Positions 23,961 through 37,299 of a DNA stretch of 64,000 bases are shown one piece after another. Within the stretch, counting starts at the first letter, position 1, and the number at the start of each line of letters is the position of its first letter. The stretch covers positions 5,084,001 to 5,148,000 of the forward strand of contig NC_133296.1 of NCBI RefSeq assembly GCF_005239225.2, written 5' to 3'. Below the pieces are notes generated by a model. The model was not told the DNA's origin, ran no database searches, and worked only from the letters and a program-made list of their open reading frames with translations. Source of the DNA: Populus alba (Eukaryota > Streptophyta > Magnoliopsida > Malpighiales > Salicaceae). Made by a program: the position numbers and the translations under genes.

Positions 23961-24338
23961 TTCACTTTTTTACTATATAAAAAAAAGGGGTCTCACAATC
24001 CACTCTAGTAAATCTCTAAACTATCCAACTATTCTTAATTGTATCCAAGATCTCTAAAGTATAATTATATTTCTCAATCAAGTACTTTACACAATAAAAC
24101 AACACCATTTTGAAGAAAATCTGAAAATTGTGATACTTTAAACAAAAACATGAAAGGATAAATTTGACAAAACTAATATATTTGAGATGAAATTGAGAAT
24201 TAGATAATTTATTAGTGATAAAAATGAGGTTTAATGGATCTGTCGAGAGCTAAACAAGAAAAGGAAAAGAAGATACAAAACCTGAGTTTCAGCAAAATAA
24301 ATAAACAGCACATAAACTATATACGCATTACCAAAATT

Positions 24339-27300
24339 ATGAAAGTTAACATCCTTTTCTTATTATTCTCTCTTTTAATTACCAATTTCTCTCTGATTTC
24401 TTCAACCAAATCATCTTTCATTTCCCTCCTTGGAGTTGCCCCTCAAGGTACCTATGCTTGTACCTCTTCTTTTCGTTTATAAAATTGCGTTTTCTTTAAT
24501 TTGTTTTGATTTTTGAGTTCATGAAATGATGGTGTAATTTGGACCCAGATGAGAATTACTTCAAAACAGAGACTATAAAGTGTAGGAATGGATCCAAGAA
24601 GTTCACTAGAGCTCAACTTAATGATGATTTCTGTGATTGTCCTGATGGGACTGACGAGCCAGGTATATTCTCTCCTTTCTCTTTGTTGTTTTAGTTTTAG
24701 TTTTTGTTTGATTGTTTTTTTAAATGGGTTTATTATTGGGATTTTTTATTTATTTTGAGTAATGTGACCCTAAAGATGGGTTTGGTGCATAATTGCAGAA
24801 ACTAGTTGGAATGTTCTTGAGTCTTACATGTATACACTTGCATTTAGTTTTTTTTTTTGTAATTGAAATGATGGGTATTGTGTTCATGATGGTAATGTGA
24901 TACTGGAAATGGGCTTGCTTTATAATTATAGAAAGTTCTTAAATTTAAGGTAGATACTTGAATTTGGGGTATTATTTAATTTTTTTAAGTTTGCAAAATG
25001 ATGGATTATTATTTACTTAAGGCTCTCTGGTGACTGCAAACTTTTGTAGAATTCATTACCATATAGCTTTTGTAACGGTAATGGTTTTGTTTGTTTCTTA
25101 TATTTTTGAAAGATTTTATGGTATGCAAATTGTGTGTGATATCTTTTGTAGGAATTATATTTCCTAGCTGAAAATTGTTTTTCAATTGCTGTGTTCGTTG
25201 CAGGAACATCAGCATGCCCACATGGAAAGTTCTACTGTGTGAATGTGGGACACCTTCCTGTTTCATTACATTCTTCAAAAGTGAATGATGGAATCTGCGG
25301 TAAGATGGGTTATGTTTGTGAATTTTTTTTCTTTTTTTATTTTTTCCAGTTTGTAAGCACATATAGTTATGCTGTTTAAGTTAAAGCTATCAAGTCTCAT
25401 GCAAGCTCGTCTGCGTACATTCATATTTCATGTAAAGACTTGGATGCTCCTGGAGTGTCCTTCTGTAAAGACAAAAGAACATGTGAGACTGACTGATTTG
25501 GTATAAGTTGAATAGCAAGAAAACATGTCTACTGGCTTGAGATAATGAATAAAATATTTATTGACTAGGACTTAATGGTGAATGCTTAAAAGATCCTAGA
25601 CAGGACCAACAGATGAAGATGGATTTGTACAGCCTATGCTAGTTGGAATTCTTCAGTGGAAACCTTAGATGGCATGTTGCTTTTTCGCTGTTTGATGACT
25701 GGCATCTAACTTTAGAAATGTGTTCATGCCACATGATTACAAAAATCTCTTCGGAATATTCAGCATCTGTAATTATTAATAAACCATGTTGATAATCTCT
25801 TTTGTTCTGGTGAGAAATTGATTCCTTTATAAATTCTGCCACTTCTGCACCTCCCTCTGGGCTTGAAAACATGGTCTGGATGTCAACCAGGGTCTGAGAA
25901 TTTCTCAACATACCAGAAGCTCGTGCCTCCCTTTTCTTTCCTGTTTTCATGTCTTCATTAACACTACCATTTTTATTAATAAACCAGTAAAATTGTTTCG
26001 TCTGTTTTTTATGGCGGTGTTTTTTTCTTAATGTTTGCATGTTTAAAGGTCCTTTTTAGTTAATTCATTGATCGGGAAGTGTCCTTGTGGTGTACTGCTT
26101 CAAGGGCTTTTAGTGGTGTTTCCCTTGCTGATATTCAGGAAAGATTAGAATGCACTTTAGTTTGTTTTTCCTTCTGCTGTGTTAATTTGGAGGATGCTTA
26201 CCATCAACAGTACTTTTGAAAATTTAGTTCAGTTTGAGAATCTTTATATCCCTTTCTTTGTAGATTGACTTCAGAATTCTCTAGGTGTTTGTGTACACTG
26301 AATATAAACCTTTTAATTGTTGAAATTTCTTTTATTGACCATTCTGTATTATAAAATAAAATGAGCAGATTGCTGTGATGGAAGTGATGAGTATGACGGG
26401 GAAGTGAAGTGTCCAAATACATGCTGGGAGGCTGGCAAAGTGACCAGAGACAAGCTAAAGAAAAAAATTGACATTTATAAAGAAGGTGTCACCATAAGGA
26501 AAAAGGAAGTTGAGCAAGCAAAACAAGCAATAGTGAAAGATAAAGAAGAACTATCAAAACTGAAAAACAATGAAAAGAGTCTTAAAGGGCTTGTTAAAAA
26601 TCTTAAAGGTAATTCATCATTTTCTAGTAAGGGTTAATTTCTCTTCAATTTCAACATTTTGTTTAACATACTGTCACTTTTAATTGTCAAGTTCTCCTCC
26701 CTTCCCTTACTCTTTGATTTTCCAGCTTTAATTCCACTACTAATGGCCTTATGGAATTTTTAATCAGATTCGGTGAACACATAGATGTGCATATGCCAAG
26801 CAAAATGAAAAGGCTACACATATAAATCTGTATGTATTGTATAGTTATGCATGCCTGCTTGATATTTGCTCTAATTTACACTGAGTTTGCAGAAAAAAAG
26901 AAAACATGCTGAAGGTTGAATTGCATAGTCTCAATGAGAACTCATAGAGCAACCTTAAATGAACCAGTTCTTTAAACAAAGCAAGTCCCTTGTTAGATAT
27001 CTATAATTCAATAATCTTGCAGTATTTTGATTGAAACACTCCACTCTGACTTGTTTAAGACTCTGCTTCTGCTCTGTTAAAGAATTGAGAAATTCTGTTT
27101 CTTCTTGCTATCTTGTTGATGCTTAAATTTATAAATTTGTTTAAATATAGCAGTTGTGTGACCTTTCAGCCAAGTAACTGATTATTCACGTCTACCTTCC
27201 ATCATTTATTATTTGAGCTGTTATATAGCACGTAAGGAGCAGATTAAGGCAGAGGAAAAAGAACGCCTGGTGAAAGAAAAGGAAGAGATGATGAAAATGG

Positions 27301-30300
27301 CTGCTGACGATAAATCTGATGATGAGCATAAGGAAAGCTCTAGCTCTACAACTTTAGATAGTGAGAACAATGGGCTGTCCGATGAACCTTCAGTAGATCA
27401 GGTTAGTCAGCATGGAGGTCTGCCTTTTAATATCTTTCTCCCTCTCTCCCTCTATCTCTGTGTGTGTGTTGCTGTGCTTAGCTGCAAATGAGCTCAGCCA
27501 TGCTGTACTTGCTCATGGTATTCAAGGGCTTGAATTTGTGTACAGACAGAAAATTTATATACAAGATCAAGCTGTAAAATATTATTGAGGCTTGATCTCT
27601 GCTTGGGCATATGAATAAATGAAAAGCCTAAGCCAAGTTCGGCTCAAAGATAATTTAAGCTGTCAAGCCAAGCTGCTTGTATCACTTTTGACTGTTAGAG
27701 AAAAGAAAATTGACAATTGTACACTTAAGTATTAAATGATCAATGTACATTAGCAATAAATAGTATTTACGTCAGTCACGTTGAGCCCAATAGTAGATAG
27801 CTATGTATACAACTCTTGTGACTGCCAAGAGCACCCTTGTACATTAGCAATTTGATATTGATGATGGTGAACTTCAAATTGCTAAAGAAATTACCTGGAC
27901 AATTTGCTGTTTCCTATTGAACTGCTGTACCCTTAACCTGTCTCTCATGAAGTTTGCTTCTTTATATGTGATACACTTTTGCAAGAATCAACATCAAATT
28001 GAGCAGTGGAGGGAACAATAGAGAAGCAAGTTGATTACTTATTCAGGATGTCCTTTACCTGGGACTGCAATGAGTTGATTTTTCCTTTTTAGTTTCATAT
28101 AGTTGTAATAACAACACATGAAAATTCTATGTAATAGCATTGAAAAAATTGGAAGTTCTCCATTTAAATTAGTATTTCTGTATTTATATTGTTGAGTTTC
28201 ACCATGAACCTGAATAGTATTCGTTGCTCTCAGCAACAGAAAGATGAATATGAAAATACTGAGGGATTGCCAACTGATGGATCTGAAAGCACAGAGGGGT
28301 TGTTAAGAGAAGAGCTGGGTCGCCTTGTTGCTTCGCGTTGGACAGGAGAAAAAACTGAACACCAAGTTGAGGAAGTTAGTCCTAGTAAAGATAACCATGA
28401 AGGCAACAATGAGATTCCAGAGGGCACTGATGACAAGGACCATGACAATAATGATGGTAAGGGAATCATCTGAAGGAAATGATCTTAATAACTCCGGTGC
28501 CACATATATGTTTGGCATAAGTGCAAAAAGATTTACCAGATTAGCAATTGTTCTTTTGAAGCAGTTGTTTTTCTTCTCTCTGCTAAATTTTTTTCTCCTT
28601 TTTTTTTTTTTCATACCGCAAGTTCTCATAGTAAGAGTCTTTTTCTAATGTCTTTAGGAGTAACTATTTTGAATGACCCATCTTGGTTGGAAAAGATACA
28701 GGATGCTGCTCAAAACCTGTTTCAGGCGATTAATTTGTTTCCTGCTCCACTAGATAAACTAGGCAAGTGTTGGTTTCCATATAGCATACCTTTTAAGTTA
28801 TTAATAATTGCATGAGAGTGTGTGTGTGTGTGTCTCTTGCTTAATAGATGCAAATCGTGTCCGGAAGGATTATGAGGACTCCACTACAAGGTTGTCTGAT
28901 ATACAGGAAAGAATAGCAAGTTTGACAGAGAAGTTAAAACACGACTTTGGTAAGTCAGTATATCAATGAATTTGTATTTAACAGCTAAAGGATACTTTTA
29001 CCAGCGTATGGTTGATAATTTTCTTCACTTCAAATCTAATTTTGAATTCTAGGCATGGAGAAGGAGTTCTATTTCTACTACGATCAATGTTTTGAAACCA
29101 AACAGGACAAGTAATATTCAAAACCCCTCTTCTCTCTGTGTTGATGGTTGCCCTGCTCTCATATCAATTAAGATGTGTGGGAATTTACCTTCGTTACTGG
29201 CTTTGCTTTTGGTGTTGGTTTCTTTCCCCTCCCAGGTACGTGTATAAAGTCTGCCCATTTAAAGATGCATCCCAGGAGGAGGGCTATCAAATAACTCAAC
29301 TAGGGTATGTCTTCATGCTGTTTTTATCCTTTGTCTAGTCATACAGTATTAGTTCTCTGTTGCTATACGTGTTTTCCGCCCTCTGAGCAGTCAGTACTTA
29401 AATTTAAGCTGGTGATGGCAGCTTTTTAAAAAGAGGCCATTGGGGAAGTAGGAGCTAACTTTGTGAAGTGGGAGCTAACTTTGTTGTCTTGCCAATGAGA
29501 TCAAAAGAGGAAATATCAACATTAGCATTTATGTAGAGATTTTAAATTATCGATATCTCATCAGAGTCATGATTCAGCGCTTGTTTGATTAGGGACTAAG
29601 CAGTTTAGTTAAACATAATGATACTAGGGGATGGAAGGCTGGTGACCAGGAACATGTTTGACTCTTTCCCATCGACACAATCATCAACACAGAGGGCATA
29701 AATTTATGAACAGAACTTTGATAAATTGTCGGAAGGTGAAATTACAAAGCTCTTTCAATACAAGGATAACTTTATTTCAGTTGAAGAAATATTGGTATCA
29801 GCTATCTAATGGAGGCAAGCCTTAAAACATAGCAGTATGGCTATAACCTAATCAATTTAATAGAAGTTGAATTGTAACAATGAACAGGAGAAGGAACAAA
29901 CTATTGAATTCAACTTGAAAGCAAAGTGATACACTTACTTTTCAGAATAAAGTAACAACTAGTTCCCATTGTTCTCTTTCTTCATTTCCCATCACCTACA
30001 TTTCACAAATCAATCCGGTCTTCATGCAAGACATTAAAATGCAGGATGTGTCTCAATATGTGATGATAGCACGATGCTGTAGAGTAAGTCAATGATCCCA
30101 TATGGTTACTATACTCAAGCAATTCTTCTTAAAACACCTACACTGGCAGATGTGGTGGGGGAGGTCAAAAGTGTTGTATGTACTTATGTTTTGGATCTAG
30201 AACTAGTTTCTGTATACACTCGTGTTAGTGTCATTTTTAGATAAAAAAAAAGTGGTATTAGAAAGAAGGAACTGAATAATACAAAATTCAAGAACAAGAC

Positions 30301-31248
30301 ATCCCTCAAAAAGCGATGAGAAACAAAAATATAGTCCTTGTCAGATTGGGTAGTTTTGTTGGCTTCTTTGTTCATGTTAATGTCTATACACTGAAGATTC
30401 ATGTTTTCTTTTCTGTTCTCTATGCAGGCAATGGGAGAAATTTGAAAACTCATATGGCACCATGTTGTTTTCAAATGGTGATGGATGCTGGAATGGACCT
30501 GATAGAAGTGTAAAGGTATGAGAGATCTTATTATTTGTTAAAACTCTTGTCTAAGGCAAATGGAGCTACATTGGATCTTAAATATGTCTAAAGTACTTTT
30601 TTTTCTTCCAGTTTATTGATCATTTGATCTGTCTAGATCCCTTTTGATATACTGACCACTTTAGGATCCGTGTGATGTGTAGAAGACAGTAAATCAACAT
30701 ATTTTTTGTTTATGTTTTTTTCCTGTCATAAAGTGTGTTCTATGGGTATGTCTAAACAATTAACTGGGTGACAGCGAATGACAAAAACGCCTGGTATCTA
30801 ATTAAGGCATAGATTTTTACTAGTCTTTTTACGAGTAAGATTGTTGCTGACAAGTCCTTTCATTTTAACAGGTCAAGCTTAGATGTGGACTGAAAACAGA
30901 ACTGACCGATGTGAAAGAACCAAGCCGCTGCGAGTATGTCTCGCTCCCTCCCTCCCTCCCTCCTCCCTCTCTTACCTGCTTGCATGCATATATGTGAACA
31001 TACCGTCACATAAAATTCAGCTTTCTTACTCTTGCTTCGTCATGGCAGATATGTAGCTCTGATGTCGACCCCTATCCATTGCCTAGAAGGAAAGCTTGAG
31101 GTATATTTTATTTAATGAGCAGCCAGTTTTCTCTGCTCCTATTTTTCCTTGTCTTATTGAAATGTGAAAATTGAACTGACAGGAACTTGAGCGTAAACTT
31201 GAATCAATGTACAATGAACAACTGCAAGGTGGCCATGATGAGCTGTAA
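24339..31248 (+). CDS. PSL4: Glucosidase II beta subunit (PRKCSH family), 518 aa, ER
   Basis: Fourteen exons: 24339-24447, 24549-24662, 25204-25299, 26369-26608, 27229-27401, 28234-28456, 28658-28762, 28848-28949, 29053-29110, 29236-29304, 30428-30515, 30872-30933, 31049-31100 and 31183-31248, in consistent phase. The protein has a signal peptide ([13 protein letters not shown]) and a Cys-rich PRKCSH/LDLa region at about 46-130 ([23 protein letters not shown]). A charged coiled coil follows at about 135-215, then an acidic linker, the MRH lectin domain at about 390-498 ([29 protein letters not shown]), and a C-terminal HDEL retention signal. It is the non-catalytic partner that brings the glucosidase II alpha subunit to N-glycans for glucose trimming in the ER; Arabidopsis PSL4 is needed for EFR receptor quality control. 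I chose the Met at 24339 because it starts the signal peptide; the open frame extends upstream to 24234. The protein is shorter than the ~600-650 aa usual in plants, mainly in the acidic linker. Intron 7 is GC-AG. Confidence 0.93.
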
Positions 31249-31610
31249 ACTGGGTGCATCAATTGGCAAATGCTCCAGATATTGCATCAAAAAGTGGCCA
31301 TCCGAAGCTATCCGAGTTTATTTATGATGATGAGATGCAGTTATCTCCCCGAGTATTGGACCAAAACAATGCATCAAAGCTTCTACATGATGTTCTTTGT
31401 GCATGTCTTTCAAAGGCCTTTACTAAATCTCCCAGTTTAGATTATTTTCCCCACGGCAGAGAAACTAGTTTGAGATTTTACCCAAGTTTTGGGTTGGGAT
31501 CCCATTTATCTACCAATTCCAGAACTAGATGTTGTTCATCTTTATAGAGTAGCATTGAATTTTCAGAGGGATGTAATAAAGTTCGTCAATTTTGTTAGTG
31601 TAATATTTTT
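31249..31610 (+). other. Probable 3' UTR of the glucosidase II beta gene
   Basis: An aataaa hexamer lies at about 31575-31580, about 330 bases after the stop at 31248. This is a normal distance for a plant poly(A) signal. The 97-codon ORF inside this stretch is not recognisable. Confidence 0.45.
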
Positions 31611-33829
31611 CTTCAGGCTATATAGAGAGACATTAGAAACTGGCAAGTTGTGAACCTGTAATTCTTCATATTTGCATCTGCACCAATCCCTTGCTAGTTG
31701 TGGTTTAAATGTATGCATTGACATGCAGGGTGCTAGCTTCAAGTGCCCCAAATAGGGGAAATGCTTCTGAACATCTTTAGCCATGCTTAATTTGCACGCA
31801 TTCAGAGATTGCTCTCTCGTGAATTTGCAGTGGAAGAAGAAGCCACCGTATTGGAACCGACTTTTCATACTAATCCTGGCGTCATCCTTCCTTAAGATAC
31901 TGTGGACACTTCCAAGCCCCGGGCATCAGGGAGTATAAAAAGGAAAGCTTCCCCTTCCTAGGTTTTCTATACAGAGATCCCCCTGAACCACAAGAAATTA
32001 ACAGAAGCTCAATCCTCTTAGAAAAACAGTGTTAACCCAAATCTATTTGCACCGTTAATCGGAATATTATAGTAGTGATTTTGGCTCTTCACCTAAAAGA
32101 TTTAACGTTACTTATCACTGAGTATTGAAATCTTTTTACTTGTTTTATCTTTTATTATCAAACTGATGGGAACAAATAAATTTTTTTCTATTTAATTATA
32201 TAGTAAAACGATTAAAATGTACTTGGAAGCAAAAAAAAAATTAAAACCAGTATCAAGGGCATTTTTCTATTTCACAAAGAGTTTTTTATTATTATAATGC
32301 TAGCTCAAGAAAAATTTGGTATCTAATCAAATATAAAAAATTTGAAAAGTACAATGAAACAATTAAAATATTCTTAAAAGCAAAAGAAAAAAGAAATCAA
32401 GGGATTTTTTTATTTTTCCACAAGGTTGTTTTTTTTTTTTTTTGTTATTATCAAGTTAGTTTAGGAGTAATCTAATATTTGACCAAATATATATATAAAG
32501 TGGGGGTACGGTGATGCACTCTCCAACATATGAGGCGCCTTTTCATATCTAAAAATACTTTTCTGTCATGTTGTTGAAAACGCTGCTACATTTTCTTTCT
32601 GGTGGAGTGGCATATGTCTATGATGGTGGTCCGGTTTATCTCCGGTGGACTATTCTCTCTCTCTCTCTCTCTCTCTCATCCCTTGAAATGTATTGCTTAT
32701 CCCTTTTTATTGGTGGTATTTCAATTTCAATCTTTATTCTTGATATTTTTATAGAAGTTTTTTTTTTTAATTTCATCATTCCATCCTAATTTGCTATATA
32801 ATACTTTTTTTCAAATTTGATTTTCATTCTCTTAATTTTGGGCTTTTTGTTGAATTGATTTTCTTTTCAGTTTCACCCTTAAATTAAGAATTTATTTTTA
32901 TTTTTTGTGTCAATTTTAATCATCATTCTTTTAATTTATTTATTTTTTATTTTGGATCCTTTCAAGTAATTGATAGTCTTTTTTCCAAATTAATCCTTTA
33001 ACTTTTAATTGGTTGGGAATTGAGTTTTGTGGTTTTTCTAAATAAGGTGTTTCCAATCTAATACATCAAGTTACAAGTTTGAAAAGTTAACGCAGGTTGA
33101 CATTTTTTTTTTCCTTTTATCCTTGTGATTTTTTTATTCCCCAGGTTATAAGTTTGTAATACTAATTTAAATAGACTCGAGCTAGTTTTTTTTGTCTTTT
33201 TTTTTACTCAATTTTGTTCTTTCATATTTAATGGATAGAGAATTGAGTTATATCATTTGTTTTCATTCACAAAAATATGTTTTTTTATTATCATTTTTTT
33301 TTCTAAATTCAATCCACTTGCTATCATTATAAATTTTATCATTATCTGATCAAAATAAAAACAAAATCTAATATGGTGCATAATTAAAGTCACATATTTC
33401 TCTTCTTTTTAAAAACATGCTCGTGCTAGCTAAACATCAATTTTTAATGTAAAAAAAAAAAGCCACTAACAGAGAGGGAAATACCAATATTTTCTCAAGT
33501 TGGATTCGCAGTAGCTATGACTTGCAGCACGAAAGTTGGTGTTTCTTTGTTAAAATCAGCCACACCAATAATAAAATATTTTTTCAAGGAAGAGGATTAT
33601 AATTTAACACTTGTCTTTATATTATGGTTCTGGAAATCAGCGGTCCAAGTTAATACAAGCCACTAACAGAGAGGGTATAATAATGGACGGTGGATACATG
33701 GCGATGCCTTTAGAGGGGATTGTACCTTATGCTTCTTTAGCTTCTTGGTGCAGCACATGCCACATGATGCCACTAATCATTGCTATTCTTGAAATTAATG
33801 GGTTTTAATTGGCTGATTGACTGTTTTAG

Positions 33830-34010
33830 CGTGTGATGTTGATGTATTTTAAAGTATTTTTTTTTATTTAAAAATATATTACAATAATTTTTGCATTTTT
33901 TAAAAAAATATTTTTAATATTATTGTATTAAAATGATATGAAAATATATAAAAAAAATTAATTTAAAATAAAAAAAAATAATATATATTTTTAAAATTTT
34001 AAAATATAAA
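33830..34010. repeat. Short AT-rich MITE-like element (hAT-type style)
   Basis: The run 'tttaaaaatatattacaat', then 'tttttaaaaaaatattttt', 'attgtattaaaatgatatg' and 'aaaattaatttaaaat' is a pattern seen again near 54190-54370 and 54580-54710. Ends are not clear. The family name is a guess from composition. Confidence 0.4.
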
Positions 34011-34228
34011 AATAAATTAGCTCTAAATAGGGTTTGATTATATTCTTTGTGCTTTATTATTATTATTATTATTATTATTATTTCCTCTTTCTTGCCATCC
34101 AAACAACTTGGAAAGAAATATAATGGATTCCCAAGTTTTCCTCATTCCTTTCTCTCTTGTTTATGATGGAGGTCAAAGCGGCTACCAAGCAACTTAAAAA
34201 TTAATTTAAAAAATTCCAATTATGGTTG

Positions 34229-34238
34229 ATATATATAT

Positions 34239-34287
<49 letters not shown>
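34229..34287. repeat. (TA)n microsatellite
   Basis: About 29 TA dinucleotides with one ataa interruption near 34249. It lies about 480 bases upstream of the pyruvate kinase start. Confidence 0.95.
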
Positions 34288-34290
<3 letters not shown>

Positions 34291-34637
34291 AGAACTTTAC
34301 TCCACATTAATTGTATTGACAACTAAAATAAAACAGCTCATCATATTTAATGTTCTTGGGAAACCCATAATTCCTATTTAATATATCTTTGTTTGTCCCT
34401 CAAGAAAATATTTTCCTAAGAAAACCAAACAAGATCTTACCAGTTTTTTCCTTTTTTGACTCGAGTCATAAGGCATACTAATTAATTAAATAAACATGAT
34501 ATTCTTTTTTTCTTGTTTTTATCTCCGATTCACAAAGGGTTTTAAATTGTACAACTATTGGTACCGTAAATAATGGCAGTAACCAGCAAGTAAAACCCGT
34601 AAACTATCCCATCAGGAAGACGACAACCCCATAACCC

Positions 34638-34645
34638 TATATATA
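34638..34645 (+). promoter_or_regulatory. TATA box of the pyruvate kinase gene
   Basis: The tatatata sequence within 'aaccctatatatacc' lies about 120 bases before the ATG at 34767. That would give a 5' UTR of roughly 90-95 bases. Confidence 0.6.
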
Positions 34646-34766
34646 CCTTAGCCCCTGTCATTAACAATCTGTGTCGTGCACAAAAACCCTTGAAAAACCC
34701 TTTTAGGCGCCCCCTACTTTTGTAGTAAAAATCTCTGTTGTTGCTTTCTTCAAGGTTTTAACGAGA

Positions 34767-37299
34767 ATGGAGAATATTTTGGGTGGTCAAAACTTGATGG
34801 TAGGGGAGCACACGAGGAATAGAAAGACTAAGATAATATGCACGTTAGGGCCACAGTCAAGGTCTGTTGAGATGACTGAGAGGCTTTTGAGGGCTGGCAT
34901 GAACGTTGCTCGCTTCAACTTCTCGCATGGAACTCATGCCTATCATCAGGAAACCCTTGATAATCTTAGGACTGCCATGAACAATACTGGCATTCTTTGT
35001 GCTGTCATGTTGGACACCAAGGTATATTTTCATCTTTAATGCATTAGCGTCTGTTTATAGATTCTGTTTTTTTTCTTTTCCTTTGAATTCTGTGACTTTG
35101 TTCCTTTGCCATGATATCACTGATTCGATGTTATTAAACTTAGTTTAATTAGAAATTAACTAATGGCAATTCTGGATCCCCCAAGCATGCAGTTCGACGA
35201 ACGAATTTTATTAATTTGCTCTAGATCAAGTAGGAAATTCTTCGTTCAATTCATATTGTTTTTCAGGAAGAATTCCAAGGAAAGATACAAAATATTATGT
35301 TTTTAATGGTCTGGGATTTGATTATTAAATATTAAGAAAAGCAATATAGGGTGCAAACACTCTTCTTCTTTCTGTGGCCATCATCAATTTGATGTGCTTC
35401 TATCTGTGGAAAATATTGATGTTCTCTTTAGGCCAACCCGGCCTGTCCCGTGTATAGGCATAATTCTAAGTATAAACTTCCATTTGCTGTTGCTTTAGTA
35501 GAATCAATGAATTATGCAAAGAGACAAGGGAATTAATGTTAAGTTCCACTGAATAAGTTCTCTACTTCTCGAAGAATAAAATAAAATTGTTGGTCATGTA
35601 CTGTGTAATTGCATATGGGGGATAGGCTGCCTAGGGAATCAACTTTGGTCTTGCATGGCATTGGATTTGGTTTGCAAATATTTTCTTTCTTAGGTGCTAC
35701 CTTATTTTATTCTCAATGATGAGGGTTTCAAATATGGCTTAAAGATCATGCTGAATTTTGGCATTTGTTTCGGAATTCTAGCTGCAACACAAGGAACTTG
35801 GCCAACTTTTAATGTTCTTAAATTGTGATATGCTCAGGGACCGGAAATTCGAACTGGATTCTTGAAGGATGGGAAGCCTGTACAACTCAAGCAGGGTCAA
35901 GAGATACTTATTTCTACTGATTATAGCTTAAAGGGTGATGAGAATATGATCTGCATGAGCTACAAAAAGCTGGCTGAAGATGTCCAGCCAGGGAGTGTTA
36001 TTTTGTGTTCTGATGGCACAATTTCACTGACAGTGTTGGCTTGTGACAAGGAAGCAGGGTTGATCCGTTGTCGCTGTGAGAATTCTGCTGTTTTGGGTGA
36101 GAAGAAGAATGTCAATCTTCCTGGAGTTGTCGTTGATCTCCCTACCTTAACAGAGAAGGATAAGGAGGATATCCTGAAGTGGGGTGTCCCCAATAAGATT
36201 GACATCATCGCACTGTCCTTTGTTCGCAAAGGTTCAGACCTCACCGAGGTCAGGAAGCTGCTAGGTGATGATGGAAAGAACATCCTTCTCATGTCAAAGG
36301 TTCTAACTTTCTCTTTTATAACTAAAAAGTGACTTCTTAAGATTGATACAGATTACTATGGTAACTCAGAAATGCCTACAAATTGACTCCACGCTATGAA
36401 TAGCTAATGTCGAGCTATAATGGATTTACAGTTTTGAAGCAAAAATATCATCAAATTGACATTTTGGTTTTGTATTTTGGCAGGTAGAAAACCAAGAAGG
36501 GGTTGCTAATTTTGATGACATTCTTGCAAATTCTGATGCATTTATGGTGGCACGAGGTGACCTGGGAATGGAAATTCCAATTGAGAAAATATTCCTAGCT
36601 CAAAAAGTGATGATACACAAGGCCAACATAAAAGGAAAGCCTGTAGTGACTGCTACTCAGATGTTGGAATCCATGATCAAGTCTCCAAGGCCGACTAGAG
36701 CTGAAGCTACAGATGTTGCCAATGCGGTTCTCGATGGTACTGATTGTGTGATGCTCAGTGGAGAAACTGCTGCTGGAGCCTACCCTGAGCTTGCTGTTCA
36801 AACCATGTCCAGAATATGCATGGAGGCAGAGAACTTCATAGATTATGGACGTCTTTTCAAGGCAATCATGGTTACTGCTCCTATACCTATGACCCCATTA
36901 GAAAGTATGGCTTCTTCAGCAGTCAGGACAGCAAACATCATCAAAGCAGCATTTATTTTAGTCCTGACCAAGGGTGGAACCACAGCAAAGTTGGTGTCTA
37001 AGTACCGACCAAGCATGCCAATTTTGTCAATGATTGTTCCAGAGATTCGAACTGATTTCTTTACATGGTCATGCAGTGATGAAGCTCCAGCAAGACATAG
37101 CCTTATTTACAGGGGTCTTATACCTGTTTTGAGCTCAGTGTCTGGAAAAGTTTATAATAGTGAGTCAACTGAAGAGACAATTGAGCAGGCCTTTCATTAT
37201 GCAAAGATAAAGGGACTATGCAAGCCAGGAGACTCGGTTGTGGCTTTGCACAAGATTGGCCCTGCTTCTGTGATCAAGATCATGCAAGTGCAGCAGTGA
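34767..37299 (+). CDS. PK: Cytosolic pyruvate kinase, 510 aa
   Basis: Three exons: 34767-35021, 35838-36299 and 36484-37299, all phase 0 with GT-AG borders. The enzyme converts phosphoenolpyruvate and ADP to pyruvate and ATP, the last step of glycolysis, and needs K+ and Mg2+. Seen motifs: KTKIICTLGPQSRS and GMNVARFNFSHG at the N-terminus (substrate and K+ site), MLDTKGPEIRTG across the first splice junction, the B-domain region, VENQEGVANFD, then MVARGDLGMEIP and MLESMIKSPRPTRAEATDVANAVLDG of the active-site barrel. The C-terminal domain contains TKGGTTAKLVSKYRP. The length equals the ~510 aa of plant cytosolic isoforms. There is no plastid transit peptide, since the protein starts directly before the catalytic N-terminal domain. 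It runs tail-to-tail with the RING gene at 37809-38831. Confidence 0.97.

Larger units (their letters stand above)
31611..34630. other. Repeat-rich spacer, no supported gene
   Basis: Contents: a tataaaaagg box at about 31934 with no recognisable gene after it, a (CT)n run at 32653-32677, further degenerate copies of the ~150-bp family at 32780-33300, a MITE-like A/T block at 33830-34010, a (TTA)n run at 34054-34081 and a (TA)n run at 34229-34287. Short ORFs have no domains. Confidence 0.5.

Noticed and set aside
31563..31868. 101-codon minus ORF behind the glucosidase II beta gene
   Set aside because: It is antisense to the probable 3' UTR and has no domain.
31934..31943. tataaaaagg promoter-like box
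   Set aside because: No gene or transcript-like sequence follows before repeat-rich DNA.
35960..36801. Minus-strand ORFs inside pyruvate kinase exons
   Set aside because: They are shadows of a well-supported coding sequence on the plus strand.
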